Shown piece after piece: positions 10,691-23,155 of a stretch of 64,000 nucleotides of DNA. The stretch spans positions 696,952,420 through 697,016,419 of the forward strand of contig CM062813.1 in assembly GCA_031772625.1 (NCBI GenBank), written 5' to 3'. The first letter of the stretch is position 1. Each line of letters opens with the position of its first letter. Below the pieces are notes generated by a model that did not search any database, was not told the DNA's origin, and was given only the letters and a program-made list of their open reading frames with translations. The stretch comes from Pinus tabuliformis. Taxonomy: Eukaryota; Streptophyta; Pinopsida; Pinales; Pinaceae. The position numbers were made by a program, and so were the translations under genes.

Positions 10691-12826
10691 ATATTTGAAT
10701 GTCCTCATGGAAATGAAGGGAACCAACATAAATGATCAACATATTTACTCCAGATGTATCCTTCTTTGTTAGGAAATGAGCTAGATTTCTTTGAACAATT
10801 GTTTGTTCCCAGAGGAATAATGTCTTGATTATTGGTTGATTTGAAGTAATGAGATTAGTCTTAGCTACTGAAGTAGACATGCTTCAGTTCTTCCTTGAAA
10901 AATCAACAAGAGAATGTGTCATGAAATATATTCTTGGAATCAAGGTACATATTTTTAGTGAGCATCCCACTAATGAAGTTTTCCAAGATCCTTAAACCAT
11001 TCCAATGCCTCATCTTCAAACCTCAATGTAAGAATCATCATTCTAACCTTCTCATGAAAAATATGAAAATAATTCACAACTCCATCAAATGATGCAATAT
11101 CCCATGAAATGACTTACAATATGACAAAGAAATCCATCATTCCATATTTTAATTCTTCAAAATACTGGGCTGATCAAGACTTTGTCCTCAAGAGTTATTG
11201 CTTGATTACTTTCTTCTTGAAGGGCTTCTTCAACGTGCTTTTCATCCACATGCTCTTCATGTTTAATTACCTATTTTGCCTTTTTGTCATGTCCCCTCAA
11301 ATTCTACGCAAACGATAGACATCTTACCTTTCTAAATCTTTTCTTTTATTCAAACGAATCAAGGGACTGTTGTACTTTGACAATTGCATGCTTGTATTAT
11401 ATTTTTACTATTATCTCATAGCCATATTCTCTGTAACATAGGCAACAATTTTGAAATATATCTTGAACACAAACATGTTCATTTCCACCTTAAAGTTTCC
11501 TCAACAATGACCTTGGGAACATAGCTATGAAGATGTCCTTATTAATGATGAGTAGTATGATCTATCAAGTTGAAATTTCTTATTCATAAAACTTTTTCAA
11601 CTTGAATGGAGGTGTCACGAAACAAATTTTCCCAAGAAAAGACCAAGATAGCAAAAAGGGATAAAATGAAAGGATTTTAATTTCACAACTGCAAAAATAT
11701 TAGAGACCAAGCTTCCCAAGTGGCATTTTTGACATCTTAATTTCAATCAAAATAAGCTTGTATGTTTAAGGTAAAAGACATCTTCATGAGGTCTAGTACT
11801 CAAGGATAAGGTTTATCTTTTGTTTCGAAAGGACCAATGTCCCATGAAAAAAAAATTCCAAGCTACATCTCAAAGATTGTCCAAAACATATATTTGGCAT
11901 GAGAGCTAGGTCAATGATGGAAAATATGGTTGATAGTATGAGGTGGTCTGCAAAATGAAATATATGGTGGAAAAATGAAAGGATGTTATAATTATAGTGG
12001 TTTCTTATCATAATTTTCTAAATTTTTAATAAATTAAAAAGTTTGGTGAGCGATTTTACCTCAATTTTACCTTTTGGAATTGGTGGAGAAGAGAACATGA
12101 TATGATGGTTGTTTTGGTATTAATTTGGCTCAAGTACTCTGTTGTTGCATGATGTGTTGACCATCACTTTGATCTTGTTCCACAAAATTTGTCCCCTTCT
12201 TGTAGCAAACTTGTTTTTCAAATTTATCTTTAATGGTAAATCAGATTCCCCTGAAATTTTTTGAGGTTGTTACTATTAATATTATACATCTTCCCACAAA
12301 ACATCTCATCCAATGGGTGCACATATCTCGAGAAAAACGAGAAATGGCCGTAGATTATGACGACCAATTTCTTGAAAAATACACATTGGAATTTCTTGAA
12401 ATTTTATGTATTTATTTACCCTACCATGACACATTTACCCTAAAAATTTCAGGATCAACAGATGCATGGATGGGCTGTTTGCAAGATATGGTCAAATCAA
12501 TTTATGCCCTATTTCACCCTTCACACTACCAAATGTTGCAACAAAAACATATGTCACAGACTCATTTTAAGGCCAATTTGAGTGCTTCAAAAGGGAAACA
12601 ATTTATTTTTTCCCTTTTTACCGCCACATACCTTCATGATCTCATTTTGATGAAGAAAATGTGCTACTGTACAAAATACTAAATTTTGTCTTGATGTGTG
12701 CACAATGGTGAAAAATGAAAATATGCCTTAAGAACCCCACTGAAATGTCTTGGAAAATTGTTCTTTTTTGGAATTCTACCCACGTCTTACTCAATTTATC
12801 ATACTCTGAGAAAACCCAATTGTTAG

Positions 12827-12827
12827 A

Positions 12828-12898
<71 letters not shown>

Positions 12899-12912
12899 TA
12901 TAGATATATATA
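12827..12912. repeat. (TA)n microsatellite
   Basis: About 85 bp of nearly pure TA dinucleotides with a few interruptions (tatatgtata near 12838, tagatatag near 12896). The Tyr/Ile-repeat reading frames across it are low-complexity artefacts. Confidence 0.98.
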
Positions 12913-14329
12913 TAAAGTTCCAATCTCTTGCAATATTTGTGCCAAAATTGCCTTGGAACGCACTAATACAGCCAAAAAAACATGTTGCTCCAACAATAGC
13001 TGCAAAAAATGCAACTTTCCGTAGTTGTTGTAGAAAATTTCTACATCTATCTCTATTTTTCTTTTAAAAGTTGTTTTCTCTGAGTTTGAACTGTTAACTT
13101 GGATTATGTGTTGTAAGCAAAAGTAGAGACCATGAAATATGATGCGTGTTGACTTAAATAGACCCAATTTTATTGATATGCTTGAAATAAATGAAGAAGA
13201 GTTGTAGTGGTGCCATCGTGCTACTATTGAATGACAAAAAGATGAACATGTTGCTATAAGAAACTAATAAAATACATTGCTGCAAGTTGTTGTTGATTCC
13301 ATATAACCATATAACTATATAATCTTCATCAAAACCAAAATTCATTGTACAATTCTTACCATGCGAATGAATGTGCTGAAGTCGAGCATGGAAAGAAATC
13401 ATTGGATTACCTATCACTGATGAAAATCTTTAATCAATGCGAGACAACTCATCGATAATGTAAATGAGTGCTAAGGTACCTAAGTGCATCTTGTCAGGGA
13501 CGAATGAATGTGTTGAATTCGAGTCACCTGCAAGATCTGACAATTAAGAGACATTATTATATTACCATTGTTATTAACAAGGAGGATTTCCATTGATATA
13601 TGCAAGTTCCAAGGCACTCCAAATAATCTCTGATCTTGGTCCTAGATAAGGTGTTGAAGTTGATGGGACAAGATCCGTTGGAAGGTGGGCCTTTAGGAAT
13701 CCCACATCAGCCAGCTAGAGCATAGAATAAAAAATTATTTGAAGAACCATAATAAAATGTGGAAACCATCATGAAATTACATAACCTATTCTGAAATTTC
13801 CTCGCGAGTTGCTTGGTTTTCAAGAAAAGCTCATGCCCAACTGTGCTAGTAAATTGGTTTTCACAATAGGACTTATTTTTCTCTTTACTCTTTTTTCCTT
13901 TTTAAAAAAAAAAATCCTATTCTACTTGAAAAATAAAATCTCATTCAAGTATAAGAATACTTCCAATGGAACCATGTGTGTAATAAGATGATAGATAAAC
14001 TCATATGCTGGTTTGAAATATAAGCTTTGATATGTACCAGTATATGAGAGACCAACTGCTTTGATTGAGATGATGTTAGAAAATACTGAATAGTTGAGTA
14101 CTGAAATCCGATGACTAGCTTGAACCAAGATTCAATGCAATATTGTCTTCCTTGGCTTCCTGCTATCATGCCATGAAAGTATTCAAAGATGTGATCCCCA
14201 TTGGTAAAATCTGGTGATACGCATGCAAGTAACTTTTCAATCTCAGGTTCCAACAATTTCTCTTCTTCAACAAACATCCATGATTCTTGGACCTTATCTG
14301 GATCTTCTTCTTCTAGTTGTTGTTATTCA

Positions 14330-15675
14330 ATGACAGTTGGAGAATCATTTTGTAATACCTCAACATTGTAAGTGAATTGAGGTGTTTTATTATTGGGGAT
14401 ATGAAATGGTTGTGTAGGTAGTTAAGTGGGAATGGATCTTTTGGGTGGTTGGTAATGGGAAAGGTTGAATTGAGGTCAACTGAGGGTGAAACTGATTTTT
14501 TTTTGGAGGTGAATGGTATGGATAACATTGCTATTGGTATTGAGGATAGTGAGGAAAAGGTTGACGATATGGTGGATTTCCTCTGTAAGGCCCTTACCAA
14601 CCTTGTTTCCAAGATAGGTTTTGAGGTTTGGATTGAGATGGACAAGGTTTCCAAGGCAAGGGTGTTTACCAATTACTTTGAGATTATTGTGGATAGCCTT
14701 GAAATTGTGAATTAAGATCTTGCATCATACGAGGTTGATGAGGCTGCCATGGTCTTCTTGGAGCTACATAACGTTATTGTTTCGGTGTTTGGTTTTCTCC
14801 TTGGTAAAGTGCCTTTAACCCTGGTAATGATGGGAAATCTTTAGTAGTATGTGATCATGCACATATTTCACAAATTTTAAAGTTATCAAGTGGGCATTCA
14901 TGCAAAACATGTTTCTTTCTACATTTAGGGAAAAATATAAATGAAGAAACATTCTCAACTTTTTTCTTGTTTTTCATTCTTATCATATCAATTTGTTCAT
15001 TTAAATTACCAAGAATGTCTAGCAAATTGTTAAGTTCAGTTTGACTTACCAATCCTCATACCAACTGACTTTCTCTTGCCATAACTGGATCTTGAGGGGA
15101 TCTTCCATACTTTACTTTTCCTCTTGATATGTTCTTTCACAATTCACAAATCTCTTGAAATGACAATTGAGAGACATCTCCTTTTCCCATCAAGTTAAGA
15201 AGATCAATCTATTCATTCCTTATAGCTTTTAGTAGTAGAGTTTTTAATGTGTATAATCCTGAATCATGCAATTTATATCTTTTGGCATTATAAGTAAATC
15301 TTGCCAATAAATATTCTAGGCTTTCATCCTCTTTTTGGTTCACCTTAAATAATTAATTTCTAAGGTCATAGTGTATGCGACAATATTTATATTTTCTTAG
15401 AAATATTATTTTCATATTATCCCATGTCCTTATAGAATTTGTTCCTAATTTTTTAACCATATAAGAGCTTTATCCTTCAATGTTATTGGAAACAAATTCG
15501 ATTTTTGAGTGCGTAATGAGTAGCCATAAGGTCTACAAAGTATTTTAAATTCGAAAAGAAAGTTTTCCAGGTCTTCAAATCTCAACCTTTGAAGTTGATG
15601 GAGGGATTTTCTTCTTATGAACTTTGATATCAATTTATTGAATGGGAAATCCAAAAGCATCTTCATCATTTCCAT
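14330..15675 (-). pseudogene. Gag-like protein of A1 (Retrotrans_gag type)
   Basis: The 15675-15445 frame contains LRFEDLENFLFEFKILCRPY and then NLFPITLKDKALIWLKN, the core of plant Ty3 gag capsid domains (the usual motif is L.FPFSLKDKAK.WL). Further along, 15052-14855 reads FPKCRKKHVLHECPLDNFK and then CEICA, a cysteine-rich knuckle of the kind found after the capsid. A Pro/Gln/Tyr-rich tail (GPYRGNPPYRQPFPHYPQYQ) continues to about 14400. Frame changes and stops break the ORF. It sits directly downstream of the primer site, as gag should. Confidence 0.75.
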
Positions 15676-15894
15676 CCATTTATTCTACCTCCTCTTTCAC
15701 CTCTTCTTCTACTTGCAAAAATATGAATTCATGATGTGGAAGGTGATGTGGCTCTTACTGTACCATGTGATATAGTGGGGGTGGTAGGTGATTGAAGTCT
15801 TTTTTTTTTGAATCTACCTCTAGGATGTACTAAAATGAGATTAAGTGGATGCAAGTAATAATGAGATTTGATTGAAAGCTAATGCCTATGTATA

Positions 15895-15914
15895 CTTCCC
15901 CAACAACAACGGCA
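15895..15914 (-). other. Degenerate primer-binding site of A1 (tRNA-Asp type)
   Basis: In the minus sense, TGCCGTTGTTGTTGGGGAAG follows the LTR end CCCAACA after three T. Element E has TGGCGCCGTTGCCGGGGAAG in the same place, complementary to the 3' end of plant tRNA-Asp. The A1 version differs by C-to-T changes and a small deletion, so it is a decayed site of the same type. Confidence 0.6.
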
Positions 15915-15917
15915 AAA

Positions 15918-18900
15918 TGTTGGGTAATTTGATTGTTAGTTAAATTACTTGTCATTAATTGTCAAACCCGGGGTTTCGTGAACTTGTGAACTATACATGC
16001 ATTTTATGTGCTAGGAAATTTACTTTCAATTAAAGGAAATTATTCTAATTGCAGGATGAAGATGAATCTTATTTATGACAAGATCATGGAAAAGAATATT
16101 AAACTATTGCAAATGGAAATGAAATCTAGACTAGATCTAATTAAACATATACAAATATCATTTTCTCTATTCATAACTAAGAAGTGGTTTCAAAGCAAAC
16201 TATTCAGAATGAAAGAAATTCAAAGTATTTTCTAACGATGGAAATCCCTTATTGTAGTGAAATTTGAATGAAAATTTTATTCTATGAAATTGAAAGACAA
16301 AATTACTCTATAAAATTAAAATAAACTAGAAGGAAACTTAATCTATTCAAACTTGAAATGAATCCTAATTGTGAACTTGAAATTTATCTAAAGCTATGAA
16401 GCTTGGAAATTGAAAACTATTCTAAAGTATGACAATTAACAGAATTACTAGTGTGCATTTCTTAATTCACAACTGATCATATGAATTCAAAATGAAAACT
16501 AGAGTATGAAAGCGAAAACAAATCTAAAAAAAATAGTCAAAGGAAATGTTTTTGCGTTTTTTATTTTATTAAATATTGAGCGCTAATTCTATTACAAAAA
16601 AAATATTGATGACTAAATTGTGCTTGAAACTGAGCATCAAAACATTTTTCTATTTTGAAACTACATAAAAATGAATGCATAATGAAAAGAATGAAATAAA
16701 AAAGAACAAATACACTGTCTCACAACTTTGTAGGGGGTCCTCTTGTTGAGTGTGAGGAAGTTGGATTTTTTAGATCATTGGATTAAATCATCAACACTTC
16801 AAAATTGCGCCATGAAACAAAGTGTTTGTATTCTCTGAAATAGAGTCTTCCTCCAAGAATGATAACAACAATTTTATCTTAATACATTGAATGTCATTTG
16901 CTTGTAGCTAGAGCATTTTTATAGTTTTTAAATTACAACTACATTGAGATCCTTATGGCTAAGAATCAGAACTAAAAGGACACCTCATTGCCATGAATTT
17001 ACTGAACCACAATCTATTCTAACCTTTATTTGCTTGATTGGGCATTAATTGACACATTTGCATACTGTTTGATCATGCAATCTGGAAAATAGTGCTCCAT
17101 AAAACCTGGAAAATATCTCAAAGGGTAATGAATTTGAGGAAACTGTTGAAAATAACCCATGTTTTCGTTCTTCAAAATTCGTTTTCATTTGATGAGAAAA
17201 CGTGTTTGAACTTCGCTGGTCAAAAGTGCTACTTTTCCCCCTTGATTTCTAGCTGGAGGTTCACACGTGCGAGCTGGGTAGACTTTGACCAACAAAAATC
17301 CATATTGTAGATTCTAGAAACCAAGTCACTCAACCTTACCTTGAAGAATGAAAATCTGAATGTAGGAGAGCCATACCACCGGGCCATGCTAGTCGTGTTA
17401 CTGAGACATGTGGGCCATACCACCAGGCGATGTAAACTATATCGTTGGGCCATGCTAACCGTGTCATTAGGACATGCAAGCCATACCACTCGACCATGCT
17501 AACTGTGTCACTGGGCCATGCGGTCCATCCCAACCAAGCCATGTGAGCCATCCCATACAGGTCATGCGAGCCATGCCAACCGGGCAATGCGGGCATCCAA
17601 CCAGGCCATGCGGGACATGCCAACTGGGCCATGAGGACCATCCAACTGCGCCATGTAGTTCGTGCCAACCGGGCCATGCATACATCATACTACTATGAAA
17701 CCATGCACATACTGTATTGAAGTGAGACCATACATAATAATGCATTATAGTGAGACCATAGATAATATTGTAATGTAGCGCAAAGGGTGCCAATATGTAA
17801 TACAACGATACCATATATGAGATGCAAAAGATCTGTATAGATTGATTCCCATACCATGAAACAATCGAGACCCGTGAGTTCATAATGTAGAGGATCTGTA
17901 TATCGATGCCACATAGGAGCCCTACGTTTTATTGTGTATCACAACCAAACATAGAGATGTCATATAATTGTGTATCAATATGCCATACAAATCACAGAGA
18001 GCCAATGGTGAGATCATACATAATGCATAGATACAAGATCAAAATCTTGAAGCAATATAGTGATGTGAGAGTCCAGAGAGAGAGCTCCATAACCATACTA
18101 GAAACTTTAACCATGCTAGAATCCATATGAAATTGCAGTGAAACTAGAATGAGAAGAGAGTCATGTAGATATATATATGCGTAATCCTCCCACCATAGAT
18201 CTCACCTCAAATATATATAGCCGCTCCATACAGATCACAACTCAAATCAAAGAGAAACCATCAAAACCTCAAACCCACCAAAAAATATCAGATAAAAAAT
18301 CCCATTTGAATTTCACTTTAGAGATCAACCCAATGGGGTATATATAGTTGTTGATATTAACAAAGGGTCACGACCCTTGGAGGACGCTGACATGAACCTA
18401 TTTGAAGCCGACCTATATAGCTTTCAAATTATTATTATTATTTTTTTAGCCAATTGTAGCCAACTTGGTGACCATAGAGAAATTCTTCTTGAAATAATAT
18501 TTCGAAGACAAATGTAGGTAGGGAATTTCTACTAGCTGCCAAAATTAATAGAAGTGTGGCATTTTAAAATATTATTTCAATCTTGGATCTCTTTATCACC
18601 TAGCCCTCTAAAATAGGGAGACTTATGTAATTTCTAATCGATAGATCCTCTATTTTATTCATGACAAGAAGTTCCAATACTTCTTGTGCAACACTTTCAA
18701 ATATTGCTAGGTTAGACAATATAGTCAAGAATGTAGCCCTGTGCTTATAGCCTTGATTATTTACAACAAAGTTGAGACCTTGATCTTTATATAGAAATCG
18801 TTTTTCTATTCTATAATTTTTTTAGTTTTCAAATAGATATTCGTGCAAATAAATCATGATGAAAAGAATAAATAAATTGAAATTACATTCAAATAAATAA

Positions 18901-19644
18901 ATGAATAGAACATTGATAACTCAAAACATTAATAATTAAAAGCCAATCTGAGACAACAAAAAAATATATTTACAAATGCCTATGAGGGTTAGGATGAGGA
19001 ATACTTTTGATGCCAATATGTCAAAGAATCATATAATGGCAACCAGTTGCCCAAAGAATCCAATAACAAAAGTCTTCATTGGATCACTTCAAGTAATCGC
19101 TAAATTTCATTAAATATGCAAGAAATTAGACTAATTAGCACTAAAATAACTTAGAACTTCTCAATAGAATGAACATAAAATTAAATCAAAACAATCAACC
19201 TTGAAGGACAAAATCAAAGAATTCCAAAATATCTTTCTTTGCTACCTTTCAAGGTGTCCTTTGCCATCAACAAGACAAAGTTAGTCTTGGAAAACTCAGA
19301 ATAGAGAAATAAAAGAATGATAATGATCTTTCAAGTTATATCATACCCCTGCAAAGAATTATTTCTCTTTCATTCATAATTATGTTTGCCTTTATTCCAA
19401 AAGAAATTAGTTTATTTAATGAACTTCTTTGAATTAATTTTATTTATTAATTTTATGGAAATAAGAAAGTATTTTAGGGAAAGTGATACATATACTTTAA
19501 TTAAATATAAATATAAGGAGGTAGGGTCTTGTTAGACTCCTTTTCCATTTATTAAATGTTCACATTTAACTTTGTAACTTCCATTTTTTTTTAAACAATA
19601 AATCAACAAGTAAATATAAGATTGTAATATATCATATATCATAT
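15918..19644 (-). repeat. Long-U3 LTR of family A, copy 2
   Basis: It starts TGTTGGGTAATT next to the A1 primer site and runs 3.7 kb. Copies recur at 23411-26952 (resuming 60938-61062) and from 61063 to the window end. The first 1.4 kb is shared with the short LTR at 9050-10674. From about 17330 on it carries a different U3 with a minisatellite, a run of gaccatac-type phrases and AT-rich sequence. It ends at catatatcata and is followed at once by another TGTTGGGTAATTTAATT. ORFs inside it (for example 16008-16235) are repeat shadows. Confidence 0.65.
17374..17685. repeat. 22-23-bp minisatellite in LTR copy 2
   Basis: About 13 degenerate tandem units resembling gggccatgcgggccat followed by gccaacc. 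The same block occurs in the two other long LTRs (24842-25165 and 62528-62950), so it is part of the LTR. Open frames across it are low-complexity artefacts. Confidence 0.9.
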
Positions 19645-19880
19645 TGTTGGGTAATTTAATTACTATCAATTGTCCCAAAAGGTACAAAGAGAGGCCGATA
19701 GGATTATTAAATTGGAATTGTTGAATTTTTCTAGAAGAGTTAATTGGTTTGTGGAAAACCTTGTTTTCTAGCACTGGATCATTGTGCAATTACTTTTCAG
19801 AAACACATTGCATGTCTTATTTAATTTTAGAGTAAGTTAATTACCCAAAATCAAGAGGTTAAGTTAATTACCCAAAATCA
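19645..19880. repeat. Remnant after LTR copy 2, with a duplicated phrase
   Basis: It begins with a second TGTTGGGTAATTTAATT and then departs from the LTR consensus. Near its end a phrase of about 25 bp containing gttaattacccaaaatcaag is present twice in tandem (about 19834-19881). The opening phrase and these repeats are roughly inverted relative to each other, so this could be a small inserted element or a truncated LTR. Confidence 0.4.
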
Positions 19881-19909
19881 AGAAACCTCTATAGATGGCC
19901 AAGCATGTA

Positions 19910-20125
19910 CGAAGAATACATCTCATTCATATGCAATACCAAATCCATCTTTTATTTTCTCTGAGTAAAATTTCAAAAGCATGAACACATGCCATTTCAT
20001 ATGCACAATAAACCCAACTTCTGAAATTTCAATGCTTGGATGCATCCCATTCATATGCTACAGTAAACCCATATTTTCCTTAAATTTCAATCCATAAACA
20101 CATCCATTCATGAGCTATAACAGAA
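19910..20125. repeat. Degenerate tandem repeat of about 60 bp
   Basis: Three to four diverged units share the phrases cccattcatatgc, taaaccca and aaatttcaat. The block lies between the retroelement and the BTB gene. No coding signal is seen from 19881 to 20335. Confidence 0.6.
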
Positions 20126-20335
20126 CCACAAAAAACAAAACCCTGCAATGCCAGAGCATTATCCCCATTCAAAAGCAAAGAAGTAGCAAATATAAGCGCC
20201 AATGTTCCACAGTCTTGACTGCGCAAACCAATCATTGCCATCTGAAAAATCAAGAAAATAAAGACGATGACGAGTTAAGGAGATGATAGTGACCCTTTTT
20301 CTGGCCTTCTTCTGAATATGCTGTGGAATAGTTGC

Positions 20336-22149
20336 TTAGACCAATAGATTTTGGATATGGCCATGCATAGCATACTCTATCATCAAGTTCTTCATCTGTG
20401 TAGATCTTAAAACCCTCTTAGTGGCATAATCCCAGCTTAATTGCTCTGCAGGGGTTTTTAATACCTCTAGTTGGCTCATTGGAATAGCCATGAAGCAGAC
20501 TGGCAGCCTGCAAGAAGGTGCAGGCTTGTATAGAGACAGAACAATGATGGACCTGCAAATGCTTCCTTTAATGGAGGCATGATTCGAGGGAGAGGGCACA
20601 AAAACACACACTTCTACTGCACTACTACAGTCAGTGATGTCAAGTTGCATTACTACTGTTTAACATAATATGAAAATATCAACTATGTGGTATGTATATT
20701 TACTAAAAGAAGAGCAATAGCTAAAGGTTTAATTAGGCCAACCTTGAGGTATGTGTGAATTGCTTTGTAGAGCTGATCATGAGCAGGCCTACTGAAGGAT
20801 GGCAGAGTTTCCATGAAATCCAAGAATTTAGTTGGGGAAATCTATGGACAGGCTGTAATTTCTGTAAGATATTCGTCCCAAATTTTGGAAACATTGCATA
20901 CAGTGGGGTTGCTGCTCAAGGAACTGCGAGAACTGGCATTCCCTTCACTGTAAAGGGTACTGTAATCAGAATCATCCCCGACATCCGTTTGCAGAGACAT
21001 AAACAGAGAAACTATATGTTGCATGCTGTCCACCTCGGGCGAACTATCCACAACATAAATTTCTTCTTCACATGGGGTCTCAGAATTGCTTCTATAACCA
21101 TCATAAACTGTCTCCTTATCATCACCATTGTCATTTTTATTCATCAATGGTAGTAAAAAATCTGCGAGCCTAACCTGATCGAGCTAGCCTGCAATTCTGA
21201 TTTCGAGCCTGAACCTGCACCCTTTTCCCACATTCCATGCAAAGGCACAACGAAGTAGCCCAAACAGAAAGCTAACTGGCACTGTGTCTTCTTTCTCCAC
21301 GGGAAGCAGCCTAATGATAGATTCTAGTACATTTTTCATTTTAGAGTCCTTGCCCTTCATGTGACCGTGGGGTTTAATCACGTCATAAACCCAGCTATCA
21401 ACGTACAGAACCAGAGCTCGGCTGATGAATCCCTCATAATTCCCCTGCCTCCTGATGGACTCCATTATTTGGCGAAAGTAATCGATTGGGAGCGTTAACA
21501 GGTCTTCGATCAACCAGTCTTTCTCATAATTCTCCATGTGATGACCCCCATCAAACCCAAGCTCCATGGGTGTCAAAGGAATCGATGTGGACCCCTGCTT
21601 CTCGTTCATGATTTCAGAGCAGGCCAACAACGCCAGCGCCTCAACACAGGCGCTAACGATTTCTAGCTCCCGGACTATGGGATGAAGCTCCTCGCAGCTC
21701 CGGAGAGCTTCAATGGTATCGTCCCAGTTTTTTAGTATAACGTCCTGGAAATACAGTTGACTTCTTCTGTAGAGATTCCCTCTGTATTGCTCCTCCGTCA
21801 TTTCAAAGAACTCTGAAGCACATCGTATGGCAGCAACGGTGGACTGTCCCATGAGGATGGTAGAGCCGTAGCAATAAGCTGCTATTAGCTCAAAAATCCT
21901 AGCCCCGCCAGGAGGGTTCAAATAAATCTCTTTGGCATCCATGAGCTCCCTTTTGAAATACCCGCTTCTGGACACCAGAGGGAACTGCCAGCACAAAAAA
22001 ACACAAGTATTTGCATGCATTGGTACTGAGATTAGAAAAATCCTTCAGAATTTAAGGAGACCAGGACTGGTTTGTATACCTTATGAAGCTCAAAACTGCA
22101 ACCTAAGATGTGAATTGTAACACTGGTTGGAAAACCAGTAGCTTTGTAC
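20336..22149 (-). pseudogene. BTB/POZ-NPH3 family gene, probably broken
   Basis: The exon at 22149-22080 encodes ATGFPTSVTIHILGCSFELH plus a Lys, the first BTB strands. A 95-bp intron with GT/AG ends follows. The main exon 21984-20743 starts FPLVSRSGYFKRELMDAKEI, then FELIAAYCYG and ASEFFEMTEEQ (BTB), then an NPH3 region with LLTLPIDYFRQIMESIRRQG and LLPVEKEDTVPVSFLFGLLR. It continues past a TAG at 21184-21186 as LDQVRLADFLLPLMN and past a second TAG at 20842-20844 as ISPTKFLDFMETLPSFSRPA to a donor at 20743. Both continuations match the family, and the first stop sits where Gln is usual. Such proteins act as cullin-3 adaptors or scaffolds at the plasma membrane in phototropism and auxin responses. 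The first exon is not found, and the last exon (about 20650-20336) is tentative. Confidence 0.85.
21184..21186 (-). other. In-frame TAG in the BTB/NPH3 gene
   Basis: The coding strand reads GGC TAG CTC GAT CAG within a family-conserved stretch (I-x-x-Q-L-D-Q-V). One C-to-T change from CAG explains it. The reading frame is unbroken on both sides. Confidence 0.8.
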
Positions 22150-22510
22150 CTGTGGATACCAGATTATGTCTCATTTTCAGTTTCACGGCATTCATCGCAT
22201 CTCAGAAAGAAAAGCACGTCTTTGTATCATTAAATAGTGAAATTTACAAACCATACACATCTTTTGCAGATCTTTCAATCTGGATGCAAGATAGAATATG
22301 ATGTGCATGGCCATATCCAAAATATACTGTTCTAAGAAACAACCATCTGATCCATGACATCCAAGATACTGATGGTTATCCTATTTTGAACTTGAAGGCT
22401 ATTTGTTTTTAAATCAGTGTTGGCATGGCAAAGAAAGGCTCGGTCATCAGCAAATTGGAAAAATGGGAAAAATAACAGTGAAATTAAATATTAAAACCTT
22501 GTTTTACCCA
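22150..22510. other. Spacer between the two host pseudogenes
   Basis: It holds the upstream intron acceptor of the BTB gene (AG at 22150-22151) but no recognisable first exon. AT-rich and otherwise without features. Confidence 0.4.
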
Positions 22511-22513
22511 CAA

Positions 22514-23155
22514 TTATGACATTTTTTTCCTGAGAATATACACATCAGTTTCTTCATACGCATACTCTGGATGCAAAGCCTCATGGGTACTTTCTCCACA
22601 GTGAAATAATTAGGACAAATCTGCCAAAAAGGCTGATGGGATTCTGTAGATCGTATCTGATAACCTAATAGAATTGATAACCTAATAGAATTACAGTATT
22701 CGCTTCAGAAAGGGCATTCATGGTGGAAATCAAAGGCTCCACAGTATTCTCCAAATAAACAACATCCGTGACAACAATGAAATCAAATGGAGGCTTCAGT
22801 ACCTGAATCTGCTTCTTGTTGTTCCAATAGAGCTGAGAAATCTTCACTCTTCCAACGCCGGATCCCGGTTTTCCGACCGAGGCGAGGGAGGTCGCCGCCG
22901 TGTTTTTCTTCACGTTGCGTTTGAGGGCAGGTAGAATGGGGGCGATGTCGGTCAAGACCATGTCAAGGCCGAGCAGGGCCAGGCCCATTCCAGCGACGCC
23001 GCAGCGAGTCCCGAGTTCGATTCCGCGTTTGTTCTTGAATTGGAAGATTTGGGTGTATACGGGATTGGTGTTAGAGGTTGGGGTGAGGAGGCAGCGTTCC
23101 ACGAATTTGACGAAGATTACGGAGCAGGCCAGACGGAGGTGCCAACCTGCATAGC
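22514..23155 (-). pseudogene. Protein-lysine methyltransferase-like pseudogene
   Basis: The frame 23102-22665 contains KNKRGIELGTRCGVAGMGLA (SAM-binding motif I), LLGLDMVLTDIAPILPALKR, VKISQLYWNN and FDFIVVTDVVYLENTVEPLI. This is the plant METTL21/Methyltransf_16 type, whose members methylate lysines of proteins such as elongation factors. An acceptor before VGTSVWP (about 23155) matches the usual second exon, but one base is missing before the Ser-Val-Ile-Phe run (about 23130). A 17-bp tandem duplication (22658-22674 and 22675-22691) shifts the frame after LLGYQ. Another single-base loss precedes HEALHPEYAYEETDVYILRK. The stop restored in that frame is at 22514. Exon 1 is absent; an A-family LTR begins at 23411 where it might have been. 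Confidence 0.9.
22658..22691. repeat. 17-bp tandem duplication in the methyltransferase
   Basis: tgataacctaatagaat is present twice in direct contact. Since 17 is not a multiple of three, the second copy shifts the frame and ends the main ORF. Confidence 0.95.

Larger units (their letters stand above)
10675..15917 (-). mobile_element. Internal region of gag-only Ty3-like element A1
   Basis: It is bounded by a polypurine tract next to the left LTR and a primer site next to the right LTR. On the minus strand it encodes a gag-like protein (15675 down to about 14330), but no protease, reverse transcriptase or integrase motif is seen in the remaining 3.6 kb (10690-14330). That stretch holds only weak, unrecognised ORFs such as 13945-14277. 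The segment 13430-13640 resembles 46930-47110 in element E, showing that the two share 3' untranslated sequence. A1 is therefore a non-autonomous relative of Ty3-type elements. Confidence 0.7.

Noticed and set aside
12233-12682. 149-codon plus-strand ORF
   Set aside because: Antisense within A1 internal sequence, AT-rich composition, no recognisable motif and no support from a second copy.
12642-13167. Tyr/Ile-repeat proteins
   Set aside because: Translations of the (TA)n microsatellite.
14449-14715. 88-codon plus-strand ORF rich in acidic residues
   Set aside because: Opposite strand of the Pro/Gln-rich gag tail of A1.
17336-17698. Possible CRISPR-like or repeat-protein region
   Set aside because: Units are contiguous and degenerate with no spacers; this is an LTR minisatellite in plant DNA.
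20755-21153. 132-codon plus-strand ORF
   Set aside because: Antisense to the BTB/NPH3 exon, which has clear family motifs on the minus strand.
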